The notes: generated by a model not told the origin, from the letters alone. 10,818 nt of DNA from an uncultured Gluconobacter sp. (GCA_937880175.1 CALFLO010000061.1:1-10818); one strand, 5' to 3'. Shown: positions 1-6,837, counted from the stretch's first letter. Numbers and translations: made by a program.

Positions 1-383
1 TCATGGCACTCCTGCCCGATCATTCCCTGACCTGCATCGAGATCAAATCCGGCCTGCGCGATTTCCAGACCGATCAGAAATGGCCCGAATACCGGGACTG
101 GTCCGACAGGCTGTTTTTTGCGGTGGATGACGGCTTTCCGCTGGATCTGATCCCGCCGGATGTCGGGCTGATCGTCGTCAGCGTCAACGCTGTCCCCGCT
201 GCCCTGCGCGACAGTATTCTGGCAGAATGCACGATCCTCCGGGAGCCCGCGCTCCACAAACTCGCTCCTGCACGACGGCGCACCCTGCTGCATCTGTTTG
301 CAACCACGGCCGCAAGCCGCCTCATGAGCCTCGAAGACCCCGCCATCACGGCGTCCCTCCGCGCCGCACGGCACACAGACTAG
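1..383 (+). CDS. mmcB: MmcB family DNA repair protein, 3' part (5' end outside window)
   Basis: The reading frame is open to the left edge. The first two bases would complete a valine codon if preceded by G, and the Met at 3 looks internal, because MmcB proteins carry a conserved 'DVMAL'-type stretch there. About 126 residues are visible of a family that usually has roughly 150-160. The diagnostic segment is E-I-K-S at visible residues 13-16, followed by DFxxDxKWPEY and then a DRLFFAV strand. This resembles a PD-(D/E)xK nuclease-like core with Glu13 and Lys15 as candidate active-site residues. MmcB was described in Caulobacter as part of the DNA-damage response linked to mutagenic repair. The stop codon overlaps the Shine-Dalgarno sequence of the next gene, so the two are probably co-transcribed. 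Family assignment is fairly confident; the biochemical role is inferred from the family. Confidence 0.8.
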   Translation, partial: MALLPDHSLTCIEIKSGLRDFQTDQKWPEYRDWSDRLFFAVDDGFPLDLIPPDVGLIVVSVNAVPAALRDSILAECTILREPALHKLAPARRRTLLHLFATTAASRLMSLEDPAITASLRAARHTD

Positions 384-392
384 GACTGTTCC

Positions 393-1181
393 ATGATTTT
401 CGATCCGATTGCCGTCCGCCTCGAAGCCGCCCGTTCCGTCGTGCGGGACGCAGCGCAGCTTGCCCTCGCCCTGTGCCCCGCTCCCGGCGGCCCGACCGGA
501 ATCCTCAAGGGACGGCAGGACTATCTGACCGAGACAGACGGCGCAGTTGAGGCCCTCGTCAGCCGCCGCATTCAGGAGCTTTTCCCCGAAGACGGTTTTC
601 AGGGCGAAGAGAACGGCACGACCCGCGAGGGCGGCTTCCGCTGGGTCGTGGATCCGATCGATGGGACATCAAACTACGCGCGTGGCCGTGACCGCTGGTG
701 CGTGTCCCTTGGCCTGTTGCACGGCGATGAACCCGTTGCAGGCGTGATCGAGGCCCCCGCTGTCGGTGAAGTCTTCACCGCTCAGAAGGACAAGGGCGCG
801 TTCCTCAACGGCAAGCCCATCAAGGCATCCCCCATCGCCAATACGCAGGAAGCCATGATCGAAATGGGCTGGTCTCCGCGTGTCGCAACCGGAGTCTTTG
901 ACGAAAAAATTGCCGCCATCATGGCCCTTGGCGCGATGCCCCGCTCCGGCGGCTCCGGTGCACTCGCGCTGGCGGACGTGGCCTGTGGGCGCTCAGACGG
1001 ATATCTGGAAATCGTCATCCAGCTCTGGGACGTGGCTGCGGCACTCGTCATTCTCTCTGAAGCGGGCGCTGCGGTCTCGCCGTTTCTTCAGACAGGCGGC
1101 CTGACGGGCGGCGCGACCATCCTTGCGGCCGCTCCCGGCATCGCAAAGGCCCTGTCAGCAGCCGTTGATGTGGAAATCTGA
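393..1181 (+). CDS. Inositol monophosphatase family protein
   Basis: A 262-residue protein of normal length for the Mg2+-dependent, Li+-sensitive phosphatase superfamily. The metal-binding motifs are all visible: GEEN at 71-74, DPIDGT at 87-92 (Asp87, Asp90 and the backbone of Ile89), and the C-terminal WD at 212-213 followed by an EAGA segment at 223-226. These make it a catalytically competent phosphomonoesterase acting in the cytoplasm. The substrate cannot be told from sequence: inositol-1-phosphate, 3'(2'),5'-bisphosphate nucleotide (CysQ) and histidinol phosphate (HisN) are all found in this family. ATG 393 follows mmcB by 9 bases, with AGGA at 382-385 lying across the mmcB stop and 7 bases from the start, which suggests translational coupling. 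No residue essential for metal binding is missing. Confidence 0.88.
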   Translation: MIFDPIAVRLEAARSVVRDAAQLALALCPAPGGPTGILKGRQDYLTETDGAVEALVSRRIQELFPEDGFQGEENGTTREGGFRWVVDPIDGTSNYARGRDRWCVSLGLLHGDEPVAGVIEAPAVGEVFTAQKDKGAFLNGKPIKASPIANTQEAMIEMGWSPRVATGVFDEKIAAIMALGAMPRSGGSGALALADVACGRSDGYLEIVIQLWDVAAALVILSEAGAAVSPFLQTGGLTGGATILAAAPGIAKALSAAVDVEI

Positions 1182-1193
1182 CACCCCGCCCGC

Positions 1194-1234
1194 CCCGCAC
1201 TCGTGATTTGGCCGCATTTGGCGCATAGTGCGGG
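1194..1234. promoter_or_regulatory. Inverted repeat enclosing two direct repeats upstream of the lipoprotein gene
   Basis: CCCGCAC (1194-1200) and GTGCGGG (1228-1234) form a perfect 7-base inverted repeat. Between them ATTTGGC occurs twice (1206-1212 and 1216-1222), spaced exactly 10 bases, about one helical turn. A TAAGAT hexamer at 1244-1249 could be a -10 element, but the spacing to TTGGCG (1218-1223) is 20, too long for a standard promoter. Either a weak intergenic hairpin or a regulator-binding site is possible; no function is proven. Confidence 0.3.
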
Positions 1235-1269
1235 AAACATTCCTAAGATGACTGCAGAAGGTATCCTCC

Positions 1270-2151
1270 ATGACCCTGTCCGGTCTCCTGCGTACGACCA
1301 TGCTCGCCGCCTCCGGCTGCGCCGCCCTGTCAGCCTGTTCCGATGCACCCCAGACCACGGCCAGCCAGCAGCAGATCGTTGTCGATCGCGCCACGCTGGC
1401 CGTGCAGGATCTCTTCACGGGCACGACATCCCAGTCCCGCTCCCAGAAGCTGCTGGCAGAGGCCAAGGCCGTCATGGTCTGCCCGTCCGTGCTGAACATG
1501 TCCTTCGGGATCGGCGGCTCCGGTGGCCGCTGCGTGCTTCTGAGCCGCGATGCGCGCGGATCATGGTCCGACCCGGCATTCTACCGTCTGGGCACGGCCT
1601 CGCTGGGATTACAGGTCGGCGTCCAGAGCGCAGAGACCATCCTGTTCATCATGTCCCAGCGCGGCATCCAGGCCATTCTGGACAGCCAGTTCAAATTTGA
1701 CGCCTCCGCGTCGGCGTCCTTCGCCAGCATCGGCACGGGTCTGGAAGACAGTACGGCTGGCGCGCACAACACTGACATCTACGCCGCTCAGAAGAACGAA
1801 GGCCTGTATGCCGGTGCGGCGCTCGGCGGCTCGAAGCTGACGGTCGATAGCGGCGCCAACCGGGCCTATTACAACCAGACGGTCGGCCCCGAGGACATCA
1901 TCGTGACGATGCGCGTCAACAACCCGTCCGCCGACCCGCTGCGTCGCGCCCTGATGTCCGTGGCACAGCTTCCCGCCAGCAGCGCTGCCACTGCGACATC
2001 CCGCGTCTCACAGGCCGCCACCGCAGCCCGCACTACCGCCACGCAGGACGTTGTCGGCAACAACCCGTATCCAACAGCCTATGACGCCTCACGCCCATAT
2101 TCAGCGCAGACTGCAGGTGTGCAGAGCCAGGCCCTCGCCCCGCTGAAGTAA
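1270..2151 (+). CDS. SYLF/YSC84-domain lipoprotein
   Basis: A 293-residue predicted lipoprotein. The N-terminus has one arginine, a hydrophobic stretch and the lipobox L-S-A-C at 20-23, so Cys23 would be lipidated and the protein anchored in a cell-envelope membrane, probably facing the periplasm. Residues of about 38-215 match the SYLF (YSC84/DUF500) domain: a CPSVL segment at 71-75, a glycine-rich GIGGSGG at 80-86, WSDPAFY at 99-105, then a segment around 170-191 containing GLYAGAALGGS. SYLF domains bind phosphoinositides or actin in eukaryotes; the role of bacterial lipoprotein versions is not established. The tail after about 235 is Ala/Ser/Thr-rich and probably disordered. AGAAGG at 1256-1261 sits 8 bases before the ATG. 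A gap of 88 bases separates it from the phosphatase gene, so it may have its own promoter. Confidence 0.82.
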   Translation: MTLSGLLRTTMLAASGCAALSACSDAPQTTASQQQIVVDRATLAVQDLFTGTTSQSRSQKLLAEAKAVMVCPSVLNMSFGIGGSGGRCVLLSRDARGSWSDPAFYRLGTASLGLQVGVQSAETILFIMSQRGIQAILDSQFKFDASASASFASIGTGLEDSTAGAHNTDIYAAQKNEGLYAGAALGGSKLTVDSGANRAYYNQTVGPEDIIVTMRVNNPSADPLRRALMSVAQLPASSAATATSRVSQAATAARTTATQDVVGNNPYPTAYDASRPYSAQTAGVQSQALAPLK

Positions 2152-2162
2152 GGCCATGAACC

Positions 2163-2186
2163 TCCCGTCCTCACATGAGGGCGGGA
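2163..2186. terminator. Hairpin between convergent genes, probable terminator
   Basis: TCCCGTCCTC (2163-2172) pairs with GAGGGCGGGA (2177-2186) around an ACAT loop. This gives a 10-pair stem with one U-G wobble in the + strand RNA and one A-C mismatch in the - strand RNA. It lies in the 37 bases between the lipoprotein stop (2151) and the mltG stop (2189). The + strand sequence after it is only loosely T-rich (TTCTGGTTTTGG), so a poor U tract makes termination efficiency uncertain. Confidence 0.5.
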
Positions 2187-2188
2187 TG

Positions 2189-3238
2189 TCAGTTCTGGTT
2201 TTGGGGTGTGGCTGACAGATGCGCGTGATAGGCGCGGATGTTCCTGTCCTGATCGGCCAGCGTCTCGGCGAAATTATGTCCGCCCGCGCCCGTCGCCACG
2301 AAATACAGCATCTTCCCGTCTGCCGGATGCGCAGCAGCCTCCAGAGAACTCTGCCCAGGCGAGCAGATAGGCCCGGGCGGAAGCCCTGCCTGAAGATAGG
2401 TGTTGTAAGGCCCCGGCGTTTGCAGATCCTCATGGTTCAGGGGGGCGTCCAGCGTCCCTGCGCCATTGCTGAGCCCGTAGATCACACTCGGATCCGTCTG
2501 CAGCCGCATTCCCAGCTTCAGACGGTTGATAAACACGCGCGCCACCATCGGCCGCTCGGACGGCACAGCCGTCTCACGCTCGATCAGCGATGCCAGCACC
2601 AGCAGGTCCTGCGGAGACTGGATCAGCCCGTCCAGCGCCTCGACATTCCGGCCGTTCCAGGCTGCGGCCAGTCTGTCCGCCATCATTTTCTGCAGTTTTT
2701 CGGCCAGAGCCTGACGCGACATCCCCCAGACATAAGAAACCGTCTGCGGAAAAACCGCCCCTTCGGCCAGTGTCGGCAGATCACCGCTCAGGGCCGGAGC
2801 TTTCGTCAGAATAGCCGTGATTTTGATCGCCGTCAGGCCTTCAGGCACCGTGACCTGATGGGAAACAGGCTTTCCATGACGCAGGATCTCAAGGACATGC
2901 GCCACGGAGACCCTTGAGGGAAAACGGAGTTCCGCTGCATGGATCTGGCCTTCGCGATGGGTCAGGAAAGCGGCAATCCGGAAGAACGTACCAGAGGCCC
3001 AGGTCGGGGACAGGATCCCGTCATCCTGAAGCGCCTTCGTCACACGGGCATTATTGCCGTGTGGAATGACGAAAATCTTCTCGTCCTGGAGCGGGCCGGG
3101 ATCGGTATAGTGACCGTATCCCGCGGCCAGCCCAGCCACAAGAAGCAATGGCGCCCCGAAGAGCGCCAGCTTGCGGCCAGCCTTTGGAGGAAGAACAAGC
3201 TTCCGCGGTTCTTCGCTGTCAGACTGGCCTTCAGACAT
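2189..3238 (-). CDS. mltG: Endolytic transglycosylase MltG (YceG-like)
   Basis: A 349-residue inner-membrane lytic transglycosylase that cuts nascent glycan strands in peptidoglycan and so helps set chain length. A short charged cytoplasmic N-terminus is followed by one membrane segment (about 23-42) and a periplasmic domain. The YceG signature is clear: LASLIERETA at 215-224 with Glu220 as the expected catalytic acid (equivalent to Glu218 of E. coli MltG), RLQTDPSVIYG at 245-255, and PYNTYLQAGLPPGPICSPG at 277-295. The usual 'EG-FPDT' segment reads EGAVFPQT here (159-166), with Gln replacing Asp. The ATG is preceded by AGGAAGG (3250-3256), which touches the fabF stop; the gap to fabF is 17 bases. 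mltG next to fabF at the end of a fab operon is a common alphaproteobacterial and wider proteobacterial arrangement. Confidence 0.93.
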   Translation of the reverse strand: MSEGQSDSEEPRKLVLPPKAGRKLALFGAPLLLVAGLAAGYGHYTDPGPLQDEKIFVIPHGNNARVTKALQDDGILSPTWASGTFFRIAAFLTHREGQIHAAELRFPSRVSVAHVLEILRHGKPVSHQVTVPEGLTAIKITAILTKAPALSGDLPTLAEGAVFPQTVSYVWGMSRQALAEKLQKMMADRLAAAWNGRNVEALDGLIQSPQDLLVLASLIERETAVPSERPMVARVFINRLKLGMRLQTDPSVIYGLSNGAGTLDAPLNHEDLQTPGPYNTYLQAGLPPGPICSPGQSSLEAAAHPADGKMLYFVATGAGGHNFAETLADQDRNIRAYHAHLSATPQNQN

Positions 3239-3255
3239 TAAAAACGAACCCTTCC

Positions 3256-4542
3256 TCAGTCCTTGAAGCGCTTGAGGATGATGCTCGCATTCGTTCCGCC
3301 AAAGCCGAAGCTGTTGGACAGGGCAACGTCGATCTTGCGCTTCTGCGCCACATGCGCCACGCGGTCGATCACGCTTTCACGTGCCGGATTATCAAGGTTC
3401 AGCGTCGGCGGCACGATGCCGTCACGGATCGCCTGAAGGCAGAAGATCGCCTCGACAGCACCGGCCGCGCCCAGAAGATGGCCGATGGCCGACTTCGTGG
3501 AGGACATGGCCAGACGCTTGGCGTCATCGCCGAAAAGGCGCTCGACCGCATCAAGCTCAAGATCATCCGCCATGGTGGAGGTGCCGTGGGCGTTGACATA
3601 ATCGATGTCAGCCGTCGTCAGTCCGCCGCTGTTGCGCAGCGCGGCCTTCATGGCACGGAACGCACCGTCATGACCTTCAGCCGGGGCCGTGATGTGATGC
3701 GCGTCGCCGGACATACCGTAGCCGCCGATCTCACCATAGATCTTCGCACCACGACGCTTGGCATGCTCAAGCTCTTCAAGCACGACCACACCGGCACCCT
3801 CACCCATGATGAATCCGTCGCGATCCTTGTCCCACGGGCGCGAAGCCTTGGTCGGATCGTCGTTGGAACCGGTGGAGAGCGCACGGGCCGAGCAGAACCC
3901 GGCAATACCGAGCGAGCAGATCGCCGCTTCCGCACCGCCGGCCACCATCACGTCGGCATCGCCATACTGGATAAGACGCGAGGCATCACCAATGGCATGA
4001 ACGCCGGTCGCGCAGGCCGTCACGACAGCATGGTTCGGTCCCTTGAATCCGTAGCGGATCGAAAGATGACCGGAAATCAGGTTGATCAGGGCCGCGGGAA
4101 TAAAGAACGGCGACAGACGGCGGGCCTTGCCGCTCGAAACCGTCAGGGAGCCGTCATAAATCGTCTGGAGACCGCCGATACCCGAGCCGATCATCACACC
4201 CGTGGCGCAGCGATCATCCTCGTCCTCAGGCTTCCAGCCTGAATCCTCGACAGCCTGAATGGCTGCGGCAAGGCCCAGATGGATGAAGCGGTCCATCTTC
4301 TTCTGGTCCTTGACCGGCACCCAGTCGGACAACGTGAGACCGCCTTCCGCCGTCGGGCCGTCCGGAACCTGTCCGGCGACCTGGGCAGGAAGTTCGGAAG
4401 GATCGAAATGCGTGATCCGGCCAATGCCGGACTGTCCTTCGATCAGCCGCTTCCAAGTCAGTTCCGCGCCCACAGCCAGTGGGCTGACAACACCGATACC
4501 GGTTACGACGACACGCCGCCCGTTAGTTGCAGTCCCGCTCAT
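3256..4542 (-). CDS. fabF: 3-oxoacyl-[acyl-carrier-protein] synthase II (KAS II)
   Basis: Condensing enzyme of type II fatty acid synthesis: it joins malonyl-ACP to a growing acyl-ACP with loss of CO2. The 428-residue length is normal. The thiolase-fold catalytic triad is complete: Cys177 in TACATG, His319 in NAHGTST and His355 in STKSAIGHLLGA, plus the GFGGTN gatekeeper loop at 413-418. I start it at ATG 4542 because AAGAGG (4548-4553) lies 5 bases upstream and the protein then begins a few residues before the family's RRVVVTGIGVVSPL strand. A GTG at 4560 would add six residues but has no ribosome site. It lies 136 bases downstream of acpP, a gap filled with stem-loops, and is coupled to mltG. 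KAS II versus the close FabB type is settled by length and the fabF-mltG context. Confidence 0.96.
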   Translation of the reverse strand: MSGTATNGRRVVVTGIGVVSPLAVGAELTWKRLIEGQSGIGRITHFDPSELPAQVAGQVPDGPTAEGGLTLSDWVPVKDQKKMDRFIHLGLAAAIQAVEDSGWKPEDEDDRCATGVMIGSGIGGLQTIYDGSLTVSSGKARRLSPFFIPAALINLISGHLSIRYGFKGPNHAVVTACATGVHAIGDASRLIQYGDADVMVAGGAEAAICSLGIAGFCSARALSTGSNDDPTKASRPWDKDRDGFIMGEGAGVVVLEELEHAKRRGAKIYGEIGGYGMSGDAHHITAPAEGHDGAFRAMKAALRNSGGLTTADIDYVNAHGTSTMADDLELDAVERLFGDDAKRLAMSSTKSAIGHLLGAAGAVEAIFCLQAIRDGIVPPTLNLDNPARESVIDRVAHVAQKRKIDVALSNSFGFGGTNASIILKRFKD

Positions 4543-4547
4543 CGATG

Positions 4548-4553
4548 CCTCTT
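4548..4553 (-). promoter_or_regulatory. Ribosome binding site deciding the fabF start
   Basis: Read on the - strand this is AAGAGG, 5 bases before ATG 4542. The alternative GTG at 4560 has no purine-rich site upstream, so the ATG is preferred. Confidence 0.7.
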
Positions 4554-4577
4554 GTCTCACGTTATGTCCGGGTCTTG

Positions 4578-4660
4578 CAGTCGGGCCTCATGACAAGGCC
4601 CGACTGTTCTTCCGTCTCGCATGACGAGACGGGAATCCGGAGCTGGAAAACCAGCCCCGG
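4578..4660 (-). other. Three tandem stem-loops between acpP and fabF
   Basis: Three hairpins fill the acpP-fabF gap. In transcript order: 4637-4646/4651-4660 (10 pairs, one G-U on the - strand RNA, UUUU loop); 4612-4619/4625-4632 (8 perfect pairs, 5-base loop); 4578-4587/4597-4606 (10 perfect pairs, extendable by an A-U pair, 7-9-base loop). The last two carry the same hexamer GTCATG across the loop (+ strand CATGAC at 4620-4625 and 4589-4594). None is followed by a T run in the - direction, so classic intrinsic termination is unlikely. mRNA stabilisation, processing or partial attenuation that keeps acpP above fabF is an inference. Confidence 0.6.
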
Positions 4661-4678
4661 TCAGCTTGAGGCTGAGCC

Positions 4679-4918
4679 TCAGGCTGCTTTCTGCTTTTCG
4701 ATGTAGTCGATGGCATCCTTGACGGTTGCGATCTTCTCGGCTGCATCTTCCGGGATCTCGACGGAGAAGGCTTCTTCGAAAGCCATGACCAGCTCGACCG
4801 TGTCGAGGCTGTCAGCGCCCAGATCGTCGATGAACGACGCGTCCGGCGTTACCTTGCTTTCGTCCACACCGAGGTGCTCGACAACGATCTTCTTTACCTT
4901 GTCAGCAATATCGCTCAT
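4679..4918 (-). CDS. acpP: Acyl carrier protein
   Basis: A 79-residue acidic four-helix carrier that holds fatty-acyl intermediates as thioesters. The phosphopantetheine attachment site is Ser37 in GADSLDTVEL (34-43). Helix I (MSDIADKVKKIV) and the acidic helix II region (VMAFEEAF) are typical of AcpP. The start at 4918 gives the normal family length and N-terminus, and AGAAGGA (4927-4933) is 8 bases upstream. The frame stays open 52 codons further upstream, but that part is unlike any carrier protein and is treated as leader. It lies between fabG (221 bases upstream) and fabF (136 bases downstream). The two unusually long gaps in an otherwise tight operon, a candidate promoter and hairpins on both sides suggest independent, probably high, expression. 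Confidence 0.97.
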   Translation of the reverse strand: MSDIADKVKKIVVEHLGVDESKVTPDASFIDDLGADSLDTVELVMAFEEAFSVEIPEDAAEKIATVKDAIDYIEKQKAA

Positions 4919-5005
4919 CTGTTCGTTCCTTCTGCCCATCCGGGACCCTTTGCCCGTCCGGGGCGTTACATCAAAACTCGTACTGCCGTCTGCCAGTCCG
5001 CAAGC

Positions 5006-5070
5006 CCGGAGTTTCCCCCGGCGCAGGACCGCCCCCGTTGCAGGGGAGGCGTTGCCGCCGGGAAAACCGG
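5006..5070 (-). other. Possible structured leader of acpP
   Basis: The arms CCGG-TTTCCC-CGGCG (5006-5023) and CGCCGGG-AAAACCGG (5056-5070) are complementary with small bulges. Between them CGCCCCC (5030-5036) can pair with GGGG-A-GGCG (5043-5051). The result is a long, GC-rich, imperfect hairpin about 90-150 bases before the acpP start. GC-rich DNA folds easily by chance, so this is tentative. Confidence 0.3.
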
Positions 5071-5107
5071 ACATCAGCCTTCAGCAGGCCGGGCAAAGCA
5101 GCGCGCG

Positions 5108-5135
5108 ATTAGCATGCTTTAACCAAAAAGGCCAA
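5108..5135 (-). promoter_or_regulatory. Candidate acpP promoter
   Basis: Read on the - strand: TTGGCC (5135-5130), a 16-base spacer, then GCTAAT (5113-5108), with a TG just before CTAAT. It starts within 5 bases of the fabG stop and would give a leader of roughly 180 bases before acpP. Matches to the sigma-70 consensus are partial (four of six in the -10), so this is a proposal only. Confidence 0.3.
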
Positions 5136-5139
5136 GCTT

Positions 5140-5880
5140 TCACACCATCGCCATGCCACCATTGACGTGCAGGGTCGTACCCGTGACCCATGCCGCCTCA
5201 TCGGAAGCCAGATATACTACTGCGGACGCCACGTCACCAGTATTCCCCATCCGGCCGAGCGGAATGGAGCCAACGAGCTTCTCGCGGACCGTTTCGGGCA
5301 GCACATCCGTCATCGGCGTTTCGATGAAACCGGGGGCCACGACATTGACCGTCACACCACGCGGCCCGGCTTCCTGCGCCAGGGACTTGCTCATGCCGAC
5401 GATGCCGGCTTTGGCGGCAGCGTAATTGGCCTGACCGGCATTACCCGTCGTTCCCACCACGGATGCGATGGAAATGATACGCCCCGCACGGCGGCGCAGC
5501 ATGCCCTTCAGCGCAGCACGGGCCAGACGGAACGGGCTTTCCAGATCCACGGTCAGAACCTGCGACCAGTCGCTGTCCTTCATGCGGATGGCGAGCGTAT
5601 CGCGCGTCAGGCCCGCATTATTGACGAGAACGTCCAGCGGAGCCCCCGCAACCGCTTCGGCCTTGGCAACGAGACCATCAGCCTCGGCCGGGTCGGACAG
5701 GTTGGCGACAGCGATATGGGCGCGCTCACCCAGGCTGTCAGCCAGTTCCTGAAGGGCTGCTTCGCGTGTGCCGCTGAGTACGACGGTCGCACCCTGAGCA
5801 TGAAGCTGACGGGCGATCGCGGCGCCAATACCACCAGAGGCACCCGTAACGAGAGCAGTCTTGCCGGAAAGAGAGAACAT
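5140..5880 (-). CDS. fabG: 3-oxoacyl-[acyl-carrier-protein] reductase
   Basis: NADPH-dependent reductase for the first reduction of each fatty-acid elongation cycle. At 246 residues it is full length. It has the Rossmann motif TGASGGIG (12-19), NNAG (87-90), Ser140, and the active-site pair Tyr153 and Lys157 in NYAAAKAG. The segment NVVAPGFIETPMTD (179-192) and the C-terminal VTGTTLHVNGGMAMV are typical FabG features. The fourth member of the short-chain dehydrogenase tetrad, an Asn in E. coli FabG (the NLSSVF strand), aligns with Asp112 in VDLESPF here. The start has AAGGA (5890-5894) overlapping the fabD stop, 9 bases upstream, and only 12 bases separate the two genes, so they are translationally coupled. 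The position between fabD and acpP supports FabG over a generic short-chain dehydrogenase. Confidence 0.95.
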   Translation of the reverse strand: MFSLSGKTALVTGASGGIGAAIARQLHAQGATVVLSGTREAALQELADSLGERAHIAVANLSDPAEADGLVAKAEAVAGAPLDVLVNNAGLTRDTLAIRMKDSDWSQVLTVDLESPFRLARAALKGMLRRRAGRIISIASVVGTTGNAGQANYAAAKAGIVGMSKSLAQEAGPRGVTVNVVAPGFIETPMTDVLPETVREKLVGSIPLGRMGNTGDVASAVVYLASDEAAWVTGTTLHVNGGMAMV

Positions 5881-5892
5881 GATCGGTTGTCC

Positions 5893-6837
5893 TTACAGGG
5901 TCTTGAGCAGGGCTTCGATTTCAGCGGGCGTCCCGGCATTGCTGGTAGCAAGGTCCGGCGCGATACGACGCGCGAGACCGCACAGGACCTTGCCTGCGCC
6001 AAGCTCGTGCATGTTTGTTACGCCCATGGCCACCATGGTCTGCACGCTCTCGCGCCAGCGCACCGTCCCCGTGACCTGCTTGACCAGAAGGTCACGGATC
6101 ACGGCAGGATCAGTAACCTTGGCCGCAGTGACATTGGCGATGATGGGCACGGACGGCGCATTGAGGGTCGCGGTCGCCAGTGCCTCTTCCATCTCGCGCG
6201 CGGCCGGCGCCATCAGTGATGAATGGAACGGTGCAGAAACAGGCAGCTTCACGGCACGCTTGATGCCATGCTCTTTCGCCACAGCAATGGCGCGGTCCAT
6301 GGCGCTCATCACACCGGAGACCACGATCTGGCCGCCGCCATTGTCATTGGCGATTTCAAGCGTCTCGCCCTGGGAGGCCTCGTCGCAGATTGCACGGGCC
6401 TGCGACGCATCAACGCCCAGAAGAGCCGCCATGCCGCCCTCACCCGCCGGAACCGCACGCTGCATGGCCTGTCCGCGCAGACGCAGCAGACGCGCCCCTT
6501 CCGCAATACCCAGCGTGCCAGCAGCGGCCAGCGCGGAATACTCACCCAGCGAATGACCGGCCACCAGAGCCGCCTTGTCCGCCAGTTTGAAGCCGCCTTC
6601 GCTTTCCAGCGCGCGCACGGCAGCGAGCGAGACCGCGAACAGCGCCGGCTGGGCGTTTTCGGTCCGCGTCAGTTCATCCGCATCACCAGTGAACATCAGG
6701 CGCGACAAATGATCGCCAAGCGCCTCGTCCACTTCTTGAAAAACGGCGCGGGAGGACGCAAAAGCCTCATTCAGGGCCTGACCCATCCCGACGGACTGGC
6801 TCCCCTGTCCCGGAAAGACGAACGCGTGAACCGACAT
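5893..6837 (-). CDS. fabD: Malonyl-CoA:ACP transacylase
   Basis: Transfers malonyl from CoA to acyl carrier protein, providing the extender unit for FabF. The 314-residue length matches the family. Visible features are the N-terminal FVFPGQGSQ (6-14, Gln11 in the oxyanion hole), the nucleophile elbow GHSLGEY with Ser96, Arg121 for binding the malonyl carboxylate, and catalytic His205 in APFHS. I place the start at ATG 6837 because FabD proteins begin a few residues before FVFPGQG, and AGGGGG (6842-6847) lies just upstream. The frame extends 19 codons to another ATG at 6894 with no ribosome site and no family similarity. It is the first gene of the fab cluster; plsX and fabH, common upstream neighbours elsewhere, are not present here. 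Confidence 0.96.
   Translation of the reverse strand: MSVHAFVFPGQGSQSVGMGQALNEAFASSRAVFQEVDEALGDHLSRLMFTGDADELTRTENAQPALFAVSLAAVRALESEGGFKLADKAALVAGHSLGEYSALAAAGTLGIAEGARLLRLRGQAMQRAVPAGEGGMAALLGVDASQARAICDEASQGETLEIANDNGGGQIVVSGVMSAMDRAIAVAKEHGIKRAVKLPVSAPFHSSLMAPAAREMEEALATATLNAPSVPIIANVTAAKVTDPAVIRDLLVKQVTGTVRWRESVQTMVAMGVTNMHELGAGKVLCGLARRIAPDLATSNAGTPAEIEALLKTL

Noticed and set aside
2219..2917. 232-codon open frame on the + strand
   Set aside because: Antisense to mltG, Arg-rich and without domain features; a codon-bias shadow.
3148..4242. 364-codon open frame on the + strand
   Set aside because: It lies antisense to fabF and the start of mltG, both with complete catalytic motifs. Long antisense frames are common in GC-rich DNA, and this one has no recognisable domain.
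4578..4660. The acpP-fabF hairpins as ordinary intrinsic terminators
   Set aside because: None is followed by a U tract in the transcribed direction, and fabF and mltG downstream have no obvious other promoter.
4919..5074. N-terminal extension that would make the acyl carrier protein 131 residues
   Set aside because: AcpP proteins are about 78-80 residues; ATG 4918 has a good Shine-Dalgarno sequence and the extension resembles no carrier domain.
5111..5118. AGCATGCT palindrome after fabG as an operator
   Set aside because: An 8-base palindrome is short enough to occur by chance, and it overlaps the candidate -10; no second copy was found nearby.
5167..6219. 350-codon open frame on the + strand, with a further one at 6223-6858
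   Set aside because: Antisense to fabG and fabD; His/Arg/Gly-rich composition typical of a shadow frame and no ribosome site noticed.
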